Source of the DNA: Tritrichomonas musculus
Taxonomy: Eukaryota; Parabasalia; Tritrichomonadida; Tritrichomonadidae
Direction of reading: 5' to 3'
Length of the DNA: 64,000 nt
Assembly: GCA_039105265.1 (NCBI GenBank)
Contig: JAPFFF010000024.1
Location: 186,001 to 250,000 of the forward strand
Below, piece after piece: positions 15,574-24,295 of the stretch; the stretch's first letter is position 1, and every line of letters starts with the position of its first letter. The translations under genes and the position numbers were made by a program. Under the pieces are notes generated by a model that was not told the DNA's origin, searched no databases, and was given only the letters and a program-made list of their open reading frames with translations.

Positions 15574-17337
15574 TTATTTATTAATTTGAAAGAATTGATA
15601 TGCGTCTTCACGCAATTGATAAATTGCTGCCTTTGAGCCATCTTTGGTTTCTCGGCAGTATTTGAGAACGCTGTTTCGAAAGGCTTGCATTGTTCCCACA
15701 GCATATCCATTTTCGGTGCACCAAGCTTTAAAGGATTCAAAGGCCTGCTTCTTTTGTATTCCATGGATAAATTGTGAAACATTCAGCTGAATGAATGCTG
15801 AGTATGGATTCTTCGAAAAGTTAATAATGTCTGTTTTCTCTCTTGTCAAAGGAATGATTGTCGGATCCCATTGGGAAAGATCAATTCTTCTGAACCAAGA
15901 TAACAGGATCGAAAAAAAATCAGGAGTGAAGGACCCATAAAGATTATTAAAATAGTCTTTATCTCCTCGTTTTTCTGCTGAAACTTCCATAACTATGTAT
16001 CGTCTATCATCTTCTGCTATTTTGATTGGTGCAAAATTGTTCGAAAGGAAGATAAAGTTGGCAACATTTTGCTGAGTAAAGACGTCCTGATACTTCTTGT
16101 GAATGTCAATTGACTCTTCCGTGATCAATGTCTTTAAGGTGTCGTCATCATATTTCTTGTTGCCGATAAAACTCTTTACTTCATTACACACAAGCAACAT
16201 TTTATACATCAAACTTCCATTAAATTTGCCTGTGAGATAATCAAGTTTGGCATCAGGATTGGCATAACCACCAAAAAGTTTACAAATAGTGTCAGTAAAC
16301 GTGTTTTTCCCAGTACCCTGCATACCTGTTATGACGAGTGCTGTTTTGGTCTTTTTTCCAATATTTTGGATAATATACGATATCCAGGATATGACATAAT
16401 TGAAAACATCTTTTCTTTTTTTGCATATGATGGCAAAAATATGAGAAAGGAATGGCTGAATAACTTCTTGTCTTATATTTTGTCCAAAGCATAAAGGATA
16501 ATCAAATCCCTGGAAGAATTGAAACACATCCAATCGTCCGGTGTAGAATGCCATCTGCTCTATTGTCAAAAAGTTTGTATTTGTTCCTTCCTGCAAAACT
16601 TTATATGCTGTAATTGCTTTTGTCGTTTTGCCCAAAGTTATTGACTTTAGTTTTTGATTGAACTGTGCCATAGTAGTGAATGTCAGTTGTGCGTGATTGT
16701 ACTTTGGGTCTCTCACTTTGAGGAGAAAAATTGATGGCACAACATCAATATGTTTAGCAACTCTGACAAGATCAGTCATGAATTCCCCGACTCTGATGCC
16801 AAACCCTGTGCTTTTCCTATAGTCTTTGTGTCTGATGCTAGTTAATGAAAAATGGGTATATGTTTCAATTTGAGCTGAGTCATTAATGGTGTTATTAAAG
16901 TACGTCTCAAGCATGTAATTCCTCTGTCTTTGAGGTAAACAGTTTAAGAAATCGAATAACCATCTGTTCCCTTTGAGAGTTTGATTATTTTGCCAATTTT
17001 CTTCGACAAATTCTTCACTATTTCCCTCTTTGAGACACCACCATCTTTTCATGATTTGCTTTTTGAAATCGGTCTTATATGGTGCAATAGATATTGAATT
17101 GAATACCTGACCAAAATTCTCTTCGTTTGGTTCCAACAATGAATAAAGGGCCAATAAATCATCACCGTCAAGTTTAATTGGGTTATTGTTGACACAAAGA
17201 TCATTATCATTAAAATCTGGGTGGTAATGTGGCAGGACATTTTGAATTATTATTTGGTCTTCATCGTTACTATCATCCAAATAAGGATCTTCTTCAGTCA
17301 TTTGTTCTTCTTCAGTCATTTGTTCTTCTTCAGTCAT
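15574..17337 (-). CDS. SF3 helicase (D5-like) of the inner Maverick
   Basis: 587 residues. The N-terminus contains an acidic repeat MTEEEQ x2-3. The ATPase domain carries Walker A GMQGTGKNTF at about 338-347, then LLVCNEVKSF (Walker B region) and NFIFLSNNFAPIKI (motif C with the sensor asparagine), typical of virus superfamily 3 helicases. An upstream region may be a divergent primase-like or D5N-like domain. It should unwind DNA for element replication. It shares a 49-bp divergent promoter interval with the bZIP-like gene. It is only about 60 percent similar to the outer copy, in contrast with the genes to its left. Confidence 0.88.
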   Translation of the reverse strand: MTEEEQMTEEEQMTEEDPYLDDSNDEDQIIIQNVLPHYHPDFNDNDLCVNNNPIKLDGDDLLALYSLLEPNEENFGQVFNSISIAPYKTDFKKQIMKRWWCLKEGNSEEFVEENWQNNQTLKGNRWLFDFLNCLPQRQRNYMLETYFNNTINDSAQIETYTHFSLTSIRHKDYRKSTGFGIRVGEFMTDLVRVAKHIDVVPSIFLLKVRDPKYNHAQLTFTTMAQFNQKLKSITLGKTTKAITAYKVLQEGTNTNFLTIEQMAFYTGRLDVFQFFQGFDYPLCFGQNIRQEVIQPFLSHIFAIICKKRKDVFNYVISWISYIIQNIGKKTKTALVITGMQGTGKNTFTDTICKLFGGYANPDAKLDYLTGKFNGSLMYKMLLVCNEVKSFIGNKKYDDDTLKTLITEESIDIHKKYQDVFTQQNVANFIFLSNNFAPIKIAEDDRRYIVMEVSAEKRGDKDYFNNLYGSFTPDFFSILLSWFRRIDLSQWDPTIIPLTREKTDIINFSKNPYSAFIQLNVSQFIHGIQKKQAFESFKAWCTENGYAVGTMQAFRNSVLKYCRETKDGSKAAIYQLREDAYQFFQINK

Positions 17338-17386
17338 TTCAGAAATGTGAAGAGCTTTTTTGTTTTTTATTTTTTCTCAAAAATAA
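17338..17386. promoter_or_regulatory. 49-bp divergent promoter interval
   Basis: Lies between the start codons of the helicase (-) and the bZIP-like gene (+). It is T-rich on the plus strand and contains TTTTTTCTCAAAAATAAATG before the bZIP start, with TCA 11 nt from the ATG, as in trichomonad initiator elements that sit very close to the start codon. Confidence 0.5.
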
Positions 17387-17617
17387 ATGTCCGGACGATT
17401 AGATCTTTCAGAATTTAATGAAACAAATGTTATCAAAAAGCTCACCAAATCAGAAAGTATACAAAATTTGAAAAGAGGACGAAAACTAAAATACGCTACT
17501 GAAGAAGAAAGACATGAAGCTAGAAAACAACAACAAAAAGCATATAGAGAAAGGAAAAAAAGAGAATTAGAAGAATTAAGAGAAAAAGTAAATATGATAA
17601 CGAATCAGCCCAATTGA
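17387..17617 (+). CDS. Small basic/bZIP-like DNA-binding protein
   Basis: 76 residues. The segment KRGRKLKYATEEERHEARKQ, then QQKAYRERKKRELEELREKV looks like a basic region running into a short leucine-zipper-like helix; only one or two heptads are present, so a full zipper is missing. A plausible DNA-binding regulator of element genes, possibly dimerising weakly. The same K-Y-x-T-E-E-E-R motif occurs in small DNA-binding ORFs of large DNA viruses (from memory of the family, not checked). No counterpart survives in the outer copy. Confidence 0.55.
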   Translation: MSGRLDLSEFNETNVIKKLTKSESIQNLKRGRKLKYATEEERHEARKQQQKAYRERKKRELEELREKVNMITNQPN

Positions 17618-17659
17618 ATACCTAATTGGCTTGTATTTTATTTTTGTTTTTCAATAATT

Positions 17660-18050
17660 ATTCAATGATTCATGCGTCCAATAAAATTCAATGATTCATG
17701 CGTCCAATAAAATTCAATGATTCATGCGTCCAATAAAATTCAATGATTCATGCGTCCAATAAAAAAACATTCAATAATTCATGCGGCCATGACCTCATGA
17801 AGTATTCAATTTTCTTGCGGACAAAAAAAATTCAATGATTCATGCGGACAAAAAAAATTCAATGATTCAAGAATTCAATGATTCATGCGTCCAAAAAAAT
17901 TCAATGATTCATGCGGACAAAAAAAATTCAATGATTCATGCGTCCAATAAAATTCAATGATTCATGCGTCCAATAAAATTCAATGATTCATGCGTCCAAA
18001 AAAATTCAATGATTCATGCGGACAAAAAAAAATTCAATGATTCATGCAGT
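17660..18050. repeat. Tandem repeat ATTCAATGATTCATGCGTCC inside the Maverick
   Basis: About 15 units of 20-27 bp: a core ATTCAATGATTCATGCG followed by TCC or GAC and a variable A-run (AATAAA or AAAAAA). It fills the space between two convergent genes (ends at 17617 and 18056). A TTCATGCGG..CATGACCTCATGA variation occurs near 17785. A repeat at one fixed place in the element could be a replication, recombination or packaging site, or simply a minisatellite. Confidence 0.9.
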
Positions 18051-18055
18051 AATGT

Positions 18056-18508
18056 TTAGTAAAAAATTTTTGTGTATATTGTTAATCTTTTATTTTTTAT
18101 TCTAATACGCTTATTAGAAAACATTGTTCTTATTTCAAGTATATGTGCAAGTCCTTTTTTGGTTAAATTTGTGCCAAAATAACTATTATATAAATCTCTG
18201 AGTTCATTTGCATAATAATTATCTTTTCTGAGAGATTTATAAAATGCCAAGAATTTGGGATTGATATGGAAGCTATCTGGTATTTTGGCTTTTGGACTTA
18301 ATTCGAAACTAGGAATTTTATCTTCTTGAGAAGATATATGTAATGACCGTGAGATATCTTTCCCCAATTTTTCTATTTGATTATCAGGATGCCAGAGCTC
18401 TTTGTCTTCTTCTGTTAACTCATAATGAACTAAAGAATCAAGAAAATCAGTTTCGTCTTCAAAGTATTCAGACATAAAAAGTGTGAACTTTTTCAAAAGA
18501 ATTTTCAA
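18056..18508 (-). CDS. Unknown Maverick protein, 150 residues
   Basis: Not recognised. A likely better start is the internal MSEYFEDETDFL (12th codon) because the first residues are Lys-rich and the leader is T-rich. It is acidic at the N-terminus, then has PKAKIPDSFHINPKFLAFYK and a helical C-terminal part (YANELRDLYNSYFGTN) with a basic end. It is in the replication half of the element, facing away from the QLL-repeat gene at 18842. There is no counterpart in the outer copy, which lacks this part. Confidence 0.6.
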   Translation of the reverse strand: MKILLKKFTLFMSEYFEDETDFLDSLVHYELTEEDKELWHPDNQIEKLGKDISRSLHISSQEDKIPSFELSPKAKIPDSFHINPKFLAFYKSLRKDNYYANELRDLYNSYFGTNLTKKGLAHILEIRTMFSNKRIRIKNKRLTIYTKIFY

Positions 18509-18841
18509 AATCTATAGGAAAAACATTTTTTAGAATAAAAATAACTATTTTATAAATATGTATATTTAATGTAGATATTAAATAATAGTTTAGATTTAAA
18601 AAATAAAATACTTTGGAATAAAATTTACATTCTCTCAATTTATTGAAATATTTTTAATAATTTGTTTTTTAATAATAATCATAAAAATAATATATATACT
18701 TAATATAGATAATTAATAATTAATCGTTAGATTAAAACTAATTATTTATTATAAAAATGATCGGACATTCAATTTTGTGAGAAACGATAATTGAGAGAAT
18801 AAATTATTCTTAAAAACCGCCATTGCTGACCATTTTTTTTA
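18509..18841. promoter_or_regulatory. 333-bp divergent intergenic interval
   Basis: Very AT-rich, between the starts of genes at 18508 (-) and 18842 (+), and much longer than most gaps in the element. No coding sequence is seen. It includes TAATTAATAATTAATCG near 18710 and a short dyad AAAATAATATATATACTTAATATAGAT. It may hold promoters or an origin; nothing decides between these. Confidence 0.4.
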
Positions 18842-20086
18842 ATGTTCTTCAACAACAACAACAACAACAATCTAAACTCAAAACAAAGACGAATCATCAA
18901 ACGTCAAATCCAAAGAATGCCAATGCTTAATGACATGCAAATGACAAATCAGAATCAATTACTGCAACTCTTGCTGAACAAGCAAGACTCGAATCAATTA
19001 CTGCAACTCTTGCTGAACAAGCAAGACTCGAATCAATTACTGCAACTCTTGCTGAACAAGCAAGACTCGAATCAGCAGCCAGACGCAAATCAATTATTGC
19101 AACTCTTGCTGAACAAGCAAGACTCGAATCAGCAGCCAGACGCAAATCAATTGTTGCAACTCTTGCTGAACAAGCAAGACTCGAATCAATTGCAACTCTT
19201 GCTGAACAAGCAAGACTCGAATCAATTGTTGCAACTCTTGCTGAACAAGCAAGACTCGAATCAATTGTTGCAACTCTTGCTGAACAAGCAAGACCAGAAT
19301 CTGTCGCAAAACTTGCTGAACAAGCAAGACCAGAATCAATTACTGCAAAACTTGCTGAACAAGCAACAAGAGGAGGAAGAAGAACCTCATTTGCAAATAG
19401 AACCTGGCCATGTCATAAATTTTTTGCCAGCTGAACCAGAGGAAGAGACAAAAAGCTGGGAAAGATTAATGGACATAATTCTCCAATCCGATCAGCAGCC
19501 AAATCCACTCACAAAGTTGGATTGGAGAATTCGTCAAATAATGACCAAATATGTGGACAAAAAGCTGGAAAAGCAAAAAGCAGATTATGAGACCAAGATC
19601 AAGAACCTAGAGGAACAAATTACAAAACTAAAGATACCACCACCACCTCCACCTCCACCAGCACCAGCACCAGCACCGGAAATAGATTATGCATCTGTTT
19701 CAAAAAGAGTATGCAAAGAACCAGCTTTCTTAGATGAATTGGTGAGAGTGGTAAACAATGCCTGGGATAATAGAGAAAAGGTTGATCCAGCTGGAATTGC
19801 TAAAACTCTAGAAAAAAAGATCAGTAGATCAGAAGAAGCAAGACGTTTAATATTCGTCCATGAAGAATTCAAAAATAAATACAGCAAAGATTATAATAGT
19901 TCCAAGCTCCAACAAGATCTTTATAATGACTTTACTTCCTCAATAAAAAAGCTCGTTAATGATCCTCGAGAATACCAATATTTACTATCACTTCAGGATA
20001 ATGCTCCAGATGTGAATCTTAAAAACTTACCCACAATTACAGCATGGTGGGTTGAACATTATTTAAAGACACTTTTAATTGCATAA
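18842..20086 (+). CDS. Repeat-rich Maverick protein (QLLQLLLNKQDSN repeats)
   Basis: 414 residues. An Asn-rich start is followed at about residues 38-175 by ~10 copies of the 13-residue repeat QLLQLLLNKQDSN, some extended by QPDA. Next come an acidic EEEEE stretch, a coiled coil (KYVDKKLEKQKADYETKIKN and on), a PPPPPPPPAPAPAPAP linker and a helical C-terminal domain. The near-identical DNA of the repeats shows recent slippage. Function unknown; an elongated, self-assembling or scaffold role is plausible. It ends just before the polymerase gene. Confidence 0.7.
   Translation: MFFNNNNNNNLNSKQRRIIKRQIQRMPMLNDMQMTNQNQLLQLLLNKQDSNQLLQLLLNKQDSNQLLQLLLNKQDSNQQPDANQLLQLLLNKQDSNQQPDANQLLQLLLNKQDSNQLQLLLNKQDSNQLLQLLLNKQDSNQLLQLLLNKQDQNLSQNLLNKQDQNQLLQNLLNKQQEEEEEPHLQIEPGHVINFLPAEPEEETKSWERLMDIILQSDQQPNPLTKLDWRIRQIMTKYVDKKLEKQKADYETKIKNLEEQITKLKIPPPPPPPPAPAPAPEIDYASVSKRVCKEPAFLDELVRVVNNAWDNREKVDPAGIAKTLEKKISRSEEARRLIFVHEEFKNKYSKDYNSSKLQQDLYNDFTSSIKKLVNDPREYQYLLSLQDNAPDVNLKNLPTITAWWVEHYLKTLLIA
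18955..19345 (+). repeat. 39-bp coding minisatellite in the 18842 gene
   Basis: Near-exact tandem units (CTCTTGCTGAACAAGCAAGA core) of 39 bp, with occasional 12-bp extensions, all multiples of three so the frame is kept. Frame-preserving variation suggests that the copy number is tolerated or selected. Confidence 0.9.
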
Positions 20087-20186
20087 GGTCATTAATAAAC
20101 AATTCTTCTCTTATTTTTCTTTTATTTTTTCTTTTTATATTTCTACGGTTTTTAGGTTAATAAAGGTCAATTTAATCACACTTAAA

Positions 20187-23100
20187 ATGGACTTCAACAA
20201 ACTTTCAAGAGAAGAATTGATAAAACTTGTTCAAACACAGCAAAATCAAATACAGAGATTACAGAGAAGTGGCTTGTCGGGGAAAAAGATGAAAACCAAT
20301 ATATCAAAGGCAAATGCAAATGTAGATAATGACATAATGAACTTGTCTATAGACTTTTATGAAGACTCAAAGACACAAGCAAGACAAGCATACGAAAAAA
20401 GAGTACAAGAAGTGGATGATCAAGAGTTATTTCAAAGAGAACTCAAAAGACTCATGTTTATGGCTGCAAAAGAGTTCTCCTTTGACGTCGATATTGGAGA
20501 CAGTGAGTGCAAGAGACTCGCATTTACAGAGATGCTTCGACACTGCTATAAGATTCGAAATAAATCAAAAGTTGTCGTCAAAGCATACACACTTGATGGA
20601 CACGCAAAATGGTTCACTCTCAGCGACAAACATGACATAGAGAGCACAATAGGTCACATATCAGGCGAATTAGACTTGTCAGAAGAGAAATCAGATACAA
20701 ACCCAACTGTCAATTTTGAATTCATTCCAGTCAAATATGATGTACTTTTTCTGAGAAAACAACTAGACGATAAAGGAATTAAGTTCGATGTTATTAAAGA
20801 AGATGAAGATGACCATGCTTTATATCATGAAGAAGTCGAAATCGATCCAGATTATAGATCAACACCAGAAGGCTCATTCTTTCCTTTTATTAATTTATCT
20901 AATTTAGATCTCAGTGAATTCCAAATATTCTCAAAGATAGATAAGAAAAATTATAAAGACAATTGTTTTGTCTATGCTTTGATTCAGTCAGGAGTGTTCA
21001 ATGATGAAGAAATAAATCACTTGCGATATTATGTTCAAACAAAATCGATACCAAATAACAAAATCAAAGAGATATCAGAAAAATTCAAATGCAGTTTTGT
21101 CGTGAAAAGAATCGACGAAAGGTTTGATATTAAACATCAAATGCAGATCAAAATAGACACCAGAAAGAAAGGTTATGATCGAACAGTAGAGTTGCTTCTT
21201 TATAAAGATCACTACATGATATATAGGCCAATCAAATGCACCATCTATTATCTTGAACATGCAAAAGAAATAGACGAAAAGTTCAAAGATGATAAAAACC
21301 GCTTCATGATCAAAGGCATCAAAGGCGAAAAGATTTTTTATTCAGAAAATGGCACTCTTCCAATGATGATATTCAGAAAAATGTTTGAGCTCAATATGTT
21401 CAGAGAGATAAGAAGCTGCGAATTATCCATATTGAATACAACCGAATATGATGGATTGAATGATTACATTGATCTTGATTATAATGAAGAATTATGCACA
21501 AAAATAATAGACTCGAATAAAGATAAGAAGAAAGAGAAAGATTGGTCTAGAGTATATTATTCAGATTTTGAAACAGACACTACTGTATCTCCTCATCGTC
21601 CTTATTTGAATTGCACAGTGTATCGTGAAGGCCAAAATATTCACAAAATAAGTTTTGAAGGTGAAAACATTGATCGTCAGCTTCTCAATTATCTATACAA
21701 TAATTCACTAACTTATTTTCACAATTTAAAGTACGATGGTTGCTTTTTCATCAATACTCCTGGATGGAAAACACAAATAACTGAAAGAACAGGCACAGTT
21801 TTGCAAGTCATTATGCTCAAGTATGCTTCAAATGGTAAATTAGTGAAAAAGCTTACGTTTCGCAATTCCTATTCAATTATTCCATCGGCTCTCAGGAATT
21901 TTGCATCTATGTTTAATTTAGATGTGCATAAAGAGGTTATGGCATACAAAATATACACTGAAGAAAACATTCAAAAAGCTGTTCTGCCAATCAATGAATT
22001 CTATGAGCAGTATAGAAAAGAGAACGATGGCAAAGATGAAAGCAAACAAATCCTAGAAAATGCCAAAATAAGTGAAGCATACAATGAAAAAAATGATTCA
22101 ATTAATATTATGAAATATGCCAAGTTCTATTGTTTTAAGGATTGTATCGTTCTTATGAAAGGGCTTGAAAAATTTGATAAAGATTTGAAAGAAGTATTCA
22201 AACAAACAGGTACAGAAATGTTAGGCGTTAATAACTTTATTTCAATCTCATCTATCGGTTATCATTTCGCCAATAAATATGGATGTTTTGACGGTTGTTA
22301 TCAATTAAGTGGCAAACCGCAAAACTTTATTCAAAGATGTGTAAGCGGAGGAAGAACAATGACAGCATCAAATCAAAAGCAATATATAGAAGGAAGAATA
22401 CAAGATTTTGATGCAGTTAGCCTTTATCCTTCAGCTATGTATGTAATGGATGGTGTTGCTAAAGGAAAACCGAAAATTTTGCCTCAAAATATAGACCATG
22501 ATCAATTGATGAAATTTGACACTTTTTTTATTGAAATCAATATTAATGAAATCAAGTGCAAATCCGATAAGCCATATAAATTCGGGCAAGTCTTTAGACG
22601 AAATGATAAGGGCTCAAAAATATTTGACAATGACCCTGTTAGCAATTTTTATATTGACAAGATTGCACTAATGGATTTAATAGAGTTCTATGATATCAAA
22701 TACGAAATCATTCGTGGTTACTATTTTGATGAAGGATTTAATAAGAAGATAAATGAGTTCATTCTTGGATTATTTAATTTAAGACTCAAATATAAGAAAG
22801 AGAAGAATCCACTGCAGTCAACGATCAAATTGCTATTGAATTCAATCTATGGCAAATCAATATTGAAAGCGATGAAAACCGAAACAAAAAGTGTACCCAG
22901 AGATGAGCTAATGAAATACATTTGGCGCAATTATAACTTTATCACAGAAATCTATGATGAACCGACAATTGATAGATGCTATGTGAAAAAGCTGAAGCCG
23001 ATCAATGATCATTTCAATCTCCCACAATTTGGTGCTAGCGTTCTTTCATGGTCAAAACATTTGATGAATCGTGTTATGGCTAGTGCAGAACAAAAAGGGA

Positions 23101-23549
23101 TTGAAATATTCTATCAAGATACCGATAGCATGCACCTAAATGAAGATGATGTGAAAAAAGTGGCAGAGATCTTTAAGGAGAAATATAATGCTGAATTAAT
23201 AGGTGAAAACATGTGTCAATTTCATAATGATTTTGACGGTTTTGAGGGTGCAGTAGGCCAAATACATTCACGAAAACTGATCGCATTAGGCAAGAAAAGT
23301 TATTTAGATATCTTAGTCGATGAAGAAGGAAAAGAAGGATATCATATAAGACTCAAGGGCATTCCTCATCAAGTGATCATTAATAAATGTAAACGAATGG
23401 GCATCACAATTGAAGAACTCTATGAAAAATTGTATGCTGGGGCCAAAATGGAGTTCAATTTATTAGATGGCACAAATGCATTCAGAAAAACTCAAACTTT
23501 TCAGCAGACTAATATCAAAAAGTTTAGCAGGACCCTTAAATTCATTTAG
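20187..23549 (+). CDS. Protein-primed DNA polymerase B
   Basis: 1120 residues from the ATG at 20187 (MDFNKLSREELIKL). A longer reading from 20079 overlaps the previous gene and starts with low-complexity Phe/Tyr sequence, so it is less likely. Exonuclease motifs: YSDFETD near 457, YFHNLKYDGCFF (Exo II), YCFKDCIVLMKG (Exo III-like). Polymerase motifs: DFDAVSLYPSAM near 739 (A), LLLNSIYGKS (B), YQDTDSMHL near 975 (C). The long N-terminal region is typical of Polinton polymerases and probably contains the priming-related domain. It replicates the linear element. It overlaps the convergent gene at 23542 by 8 bp. Confidence 0.93.
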   Translation: MDFNKLSREELIKLVQTQQNQIQRLQRSGLSGKKMKTNISKANANVDNDIMNLSIDFYEDSKTQARQAYEKRVQEVDDQELFQRELKRLMFMAAKEFSFDVDIGDSECKRLAFTEMLRHCYKIRNKSKVVVKAYTLDGHAKWFTLSDKHDIESTIGHISGELDLSEEKSDTNPTVNFEFIPVKYDVLFLRKQLDDKGIKFDVIKEDEDDHALYHEEVEIDPDYRSTPEGSFFPFINLSNLDLSEFQIFSKIDKKNYKDNCFVYALIQSGVFNDEEINHLRYYVQTKSIPNNKIKEISEKFKCSFVVKRIDERFDIKHQMQIKIDTRKKGYDRTVELLLYKDHYMIYRPIKCTIYYLEHAKEIDEKFKDDKNRFMIKGIKGEKIFYSENGTLPMMIFRKMFELNMFREIRSCELSILNTTEYDGLNDYIDLDYNEELCTKIIDSNKDKKKEKDWSRVYYSDFETDTTVSPHRPYLNCTVYREGQNIHKISFEGENIDRQLLNYLYNNSLTYFHNLKYDGCFFINTPGWKTQITERTGTVLQVIMLKYASNGKLVKKLTFRNSYSIIPSALRNFASMFNLDVHKEVMAYKIYTEENIQKAVLPINEFYEQYRKENDGKDESKQILENAKISEAYNEKNDSINIMKYAKFYCFKDCIVLMKGLEKFDKDLKEVFKQTGTEMLGVNNFISISSIGYHFANKYGCFDGCYQLSGKPQNFIQRCVSGGRTMTASNQKQYIEGRIQDFDAVSLYPSAMYVMDGVAKGKPKILPQNIDHDQLMKFDTFFIEININEIKCKSDKPYKFGQVFRRNDKGSKIFDNDPVSNFYIDKIALMDLIEFYDIKYEIIRGYYFDEGFNKKINEFILGLFNLRLKYKKEKNPLQSTIKLLLNSIYGKSILKAMKTETKSVPRDELMKYIWRNYNFITEIYDEPTIDRCYVKKLKPINDHFNLPQFGASVLSWSKHLMNRVMASAEQKGIEIFYQDTDSMHLNEDDVKKVAEIFKEKYNAELIGENMCQFHNDFDGFEGAVGQIHSRKLIALGKKSYLDILVDEEGKEGYHIRLKGIPHQVIINKCKRMGITIEELYEKLYAGAKMEFNLLDGTNAFRKTQTFQQTNIKKFSRTLKFI

Positions 23550-24279
23550 TTAACACATCCTTAACGTCTGCATCTTTAGCTGGCTTTACTTTAATTGAAA
23601 CAAACAAAGGACTTTTTAAAGCGATAGGCTGAAATTGGAAATCGACTAAACTTAATTCTAAATATTTTAAACTATCTGTGTTTGTTTTTATTTTTATTGG
23701 TTTTCCTTCTTTCTCAAAGTCATAAATCAGTGGCTTGCCGTCTATAGCCATTGTGTTTATATTTCCTATAACTGAAGGAGTATACTCTTGATCTCCAATA
23801 GCTGAATACATCGGATTACCTTGTAAAGAGACCAAATAAAGTTTTGTATGAGTTATGATCGGCAAATCTGGCACAATAAAGGGTTCTTTAGGATCAATTG
23901 TCAAAGGCAACGGAGTGTTATATAATCCAGTCAATAATGCAGCTCTGTGAGATATTGATGTAATTGTTGTTTTCAAACTTGCTGTTATCTTAAATGTTCG
24001 TTTATTTTTATCATATTCCCATGCTAATTCACTTTTCTGACTAAAAATTTGTTCAAGTTGTTTGATAGAATAATGATAGGACTCAGAAAATTCAATAGTA
24101 TGAACGGTTTTGCCAACTTGATATTTCATATAATCATCTTTTGTACTTAATAATATGTTTGAATTAGTGTTTATAGAAGACACATAATATTTTACATAGC
24201 TGCATTTCCAAGGTATATTCATCGTCAAAGACACAGTATGATATTTTTGTGAGTCACGGCTTTGCATAGAAATTAACAT
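23542..24279 (-). CDS. Beta-rich Maverick protein, possible second minor virion protein
   Basis: 245 residues, beta-strand rich, no signal peptide. It ends with YLELSLVDFQFQPIALKSPL and FVSIKVKP, a pattern seen at the end of jelly-roll virion proteins (strand-turn-strand with LVD). Its divergent partner 16 bp away is the giant fibre-like gene, so the two may form one vertex or fibre module. The assignment is inference from position and shape; a regulatory protein cannot be excluded. Confidence 0.5.
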   Translation of the reverse strand: MLISMQSRDSQKYHTVSLTMNIPWKCSYVKYYVSSINTNSNILLSTKDDYMKYQVGKTVHTIEFSESYHYSIKQLEQIFSQKSELAWEYDKNKRTFKITASLKTTITSISHRAALLTGLYNTPLPLTIDPKEPFIVPDLPIITHTKLYLVSLQGNPMYSAIGDQEYTPSVIGNINTMAIDGKPLIYDFEKEGKPIKIKTNTDSLKYLELSLVDFQFQPIALKSPLFVSIKVKPAKDADVKDVLTK

Positions 24280-24295
24280 TTATTTATTATTAAAT
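24280..24295. promoter_or_regulatory. 16-bp divergent start interval
   Basis: Only 16 bp (TTATTTATTATTAAAT-like) separate the start codons of the 245-residue gene (-) and the 2205-residue gene (+). Any promoter must overlap the coding ends, which fits trichomonad initiators but is exceptionally compact. Confidence 0.45.

Noticed and set aside
18927-19339. Minus-strand repeat frames (SSLACSARVAVID type)
   Set aside because: Antisense shadow of the 39-bp coding repeats of the plus-strand gene.
20079-20186. N-terminal extension of DNA polymerase B
   Set aside because: It overlaps the previous gene, consists of Phe/Tyr/Ile low-complexity sequence from a T-rich leader, and a better ATG with a normal start context lies at 20187.
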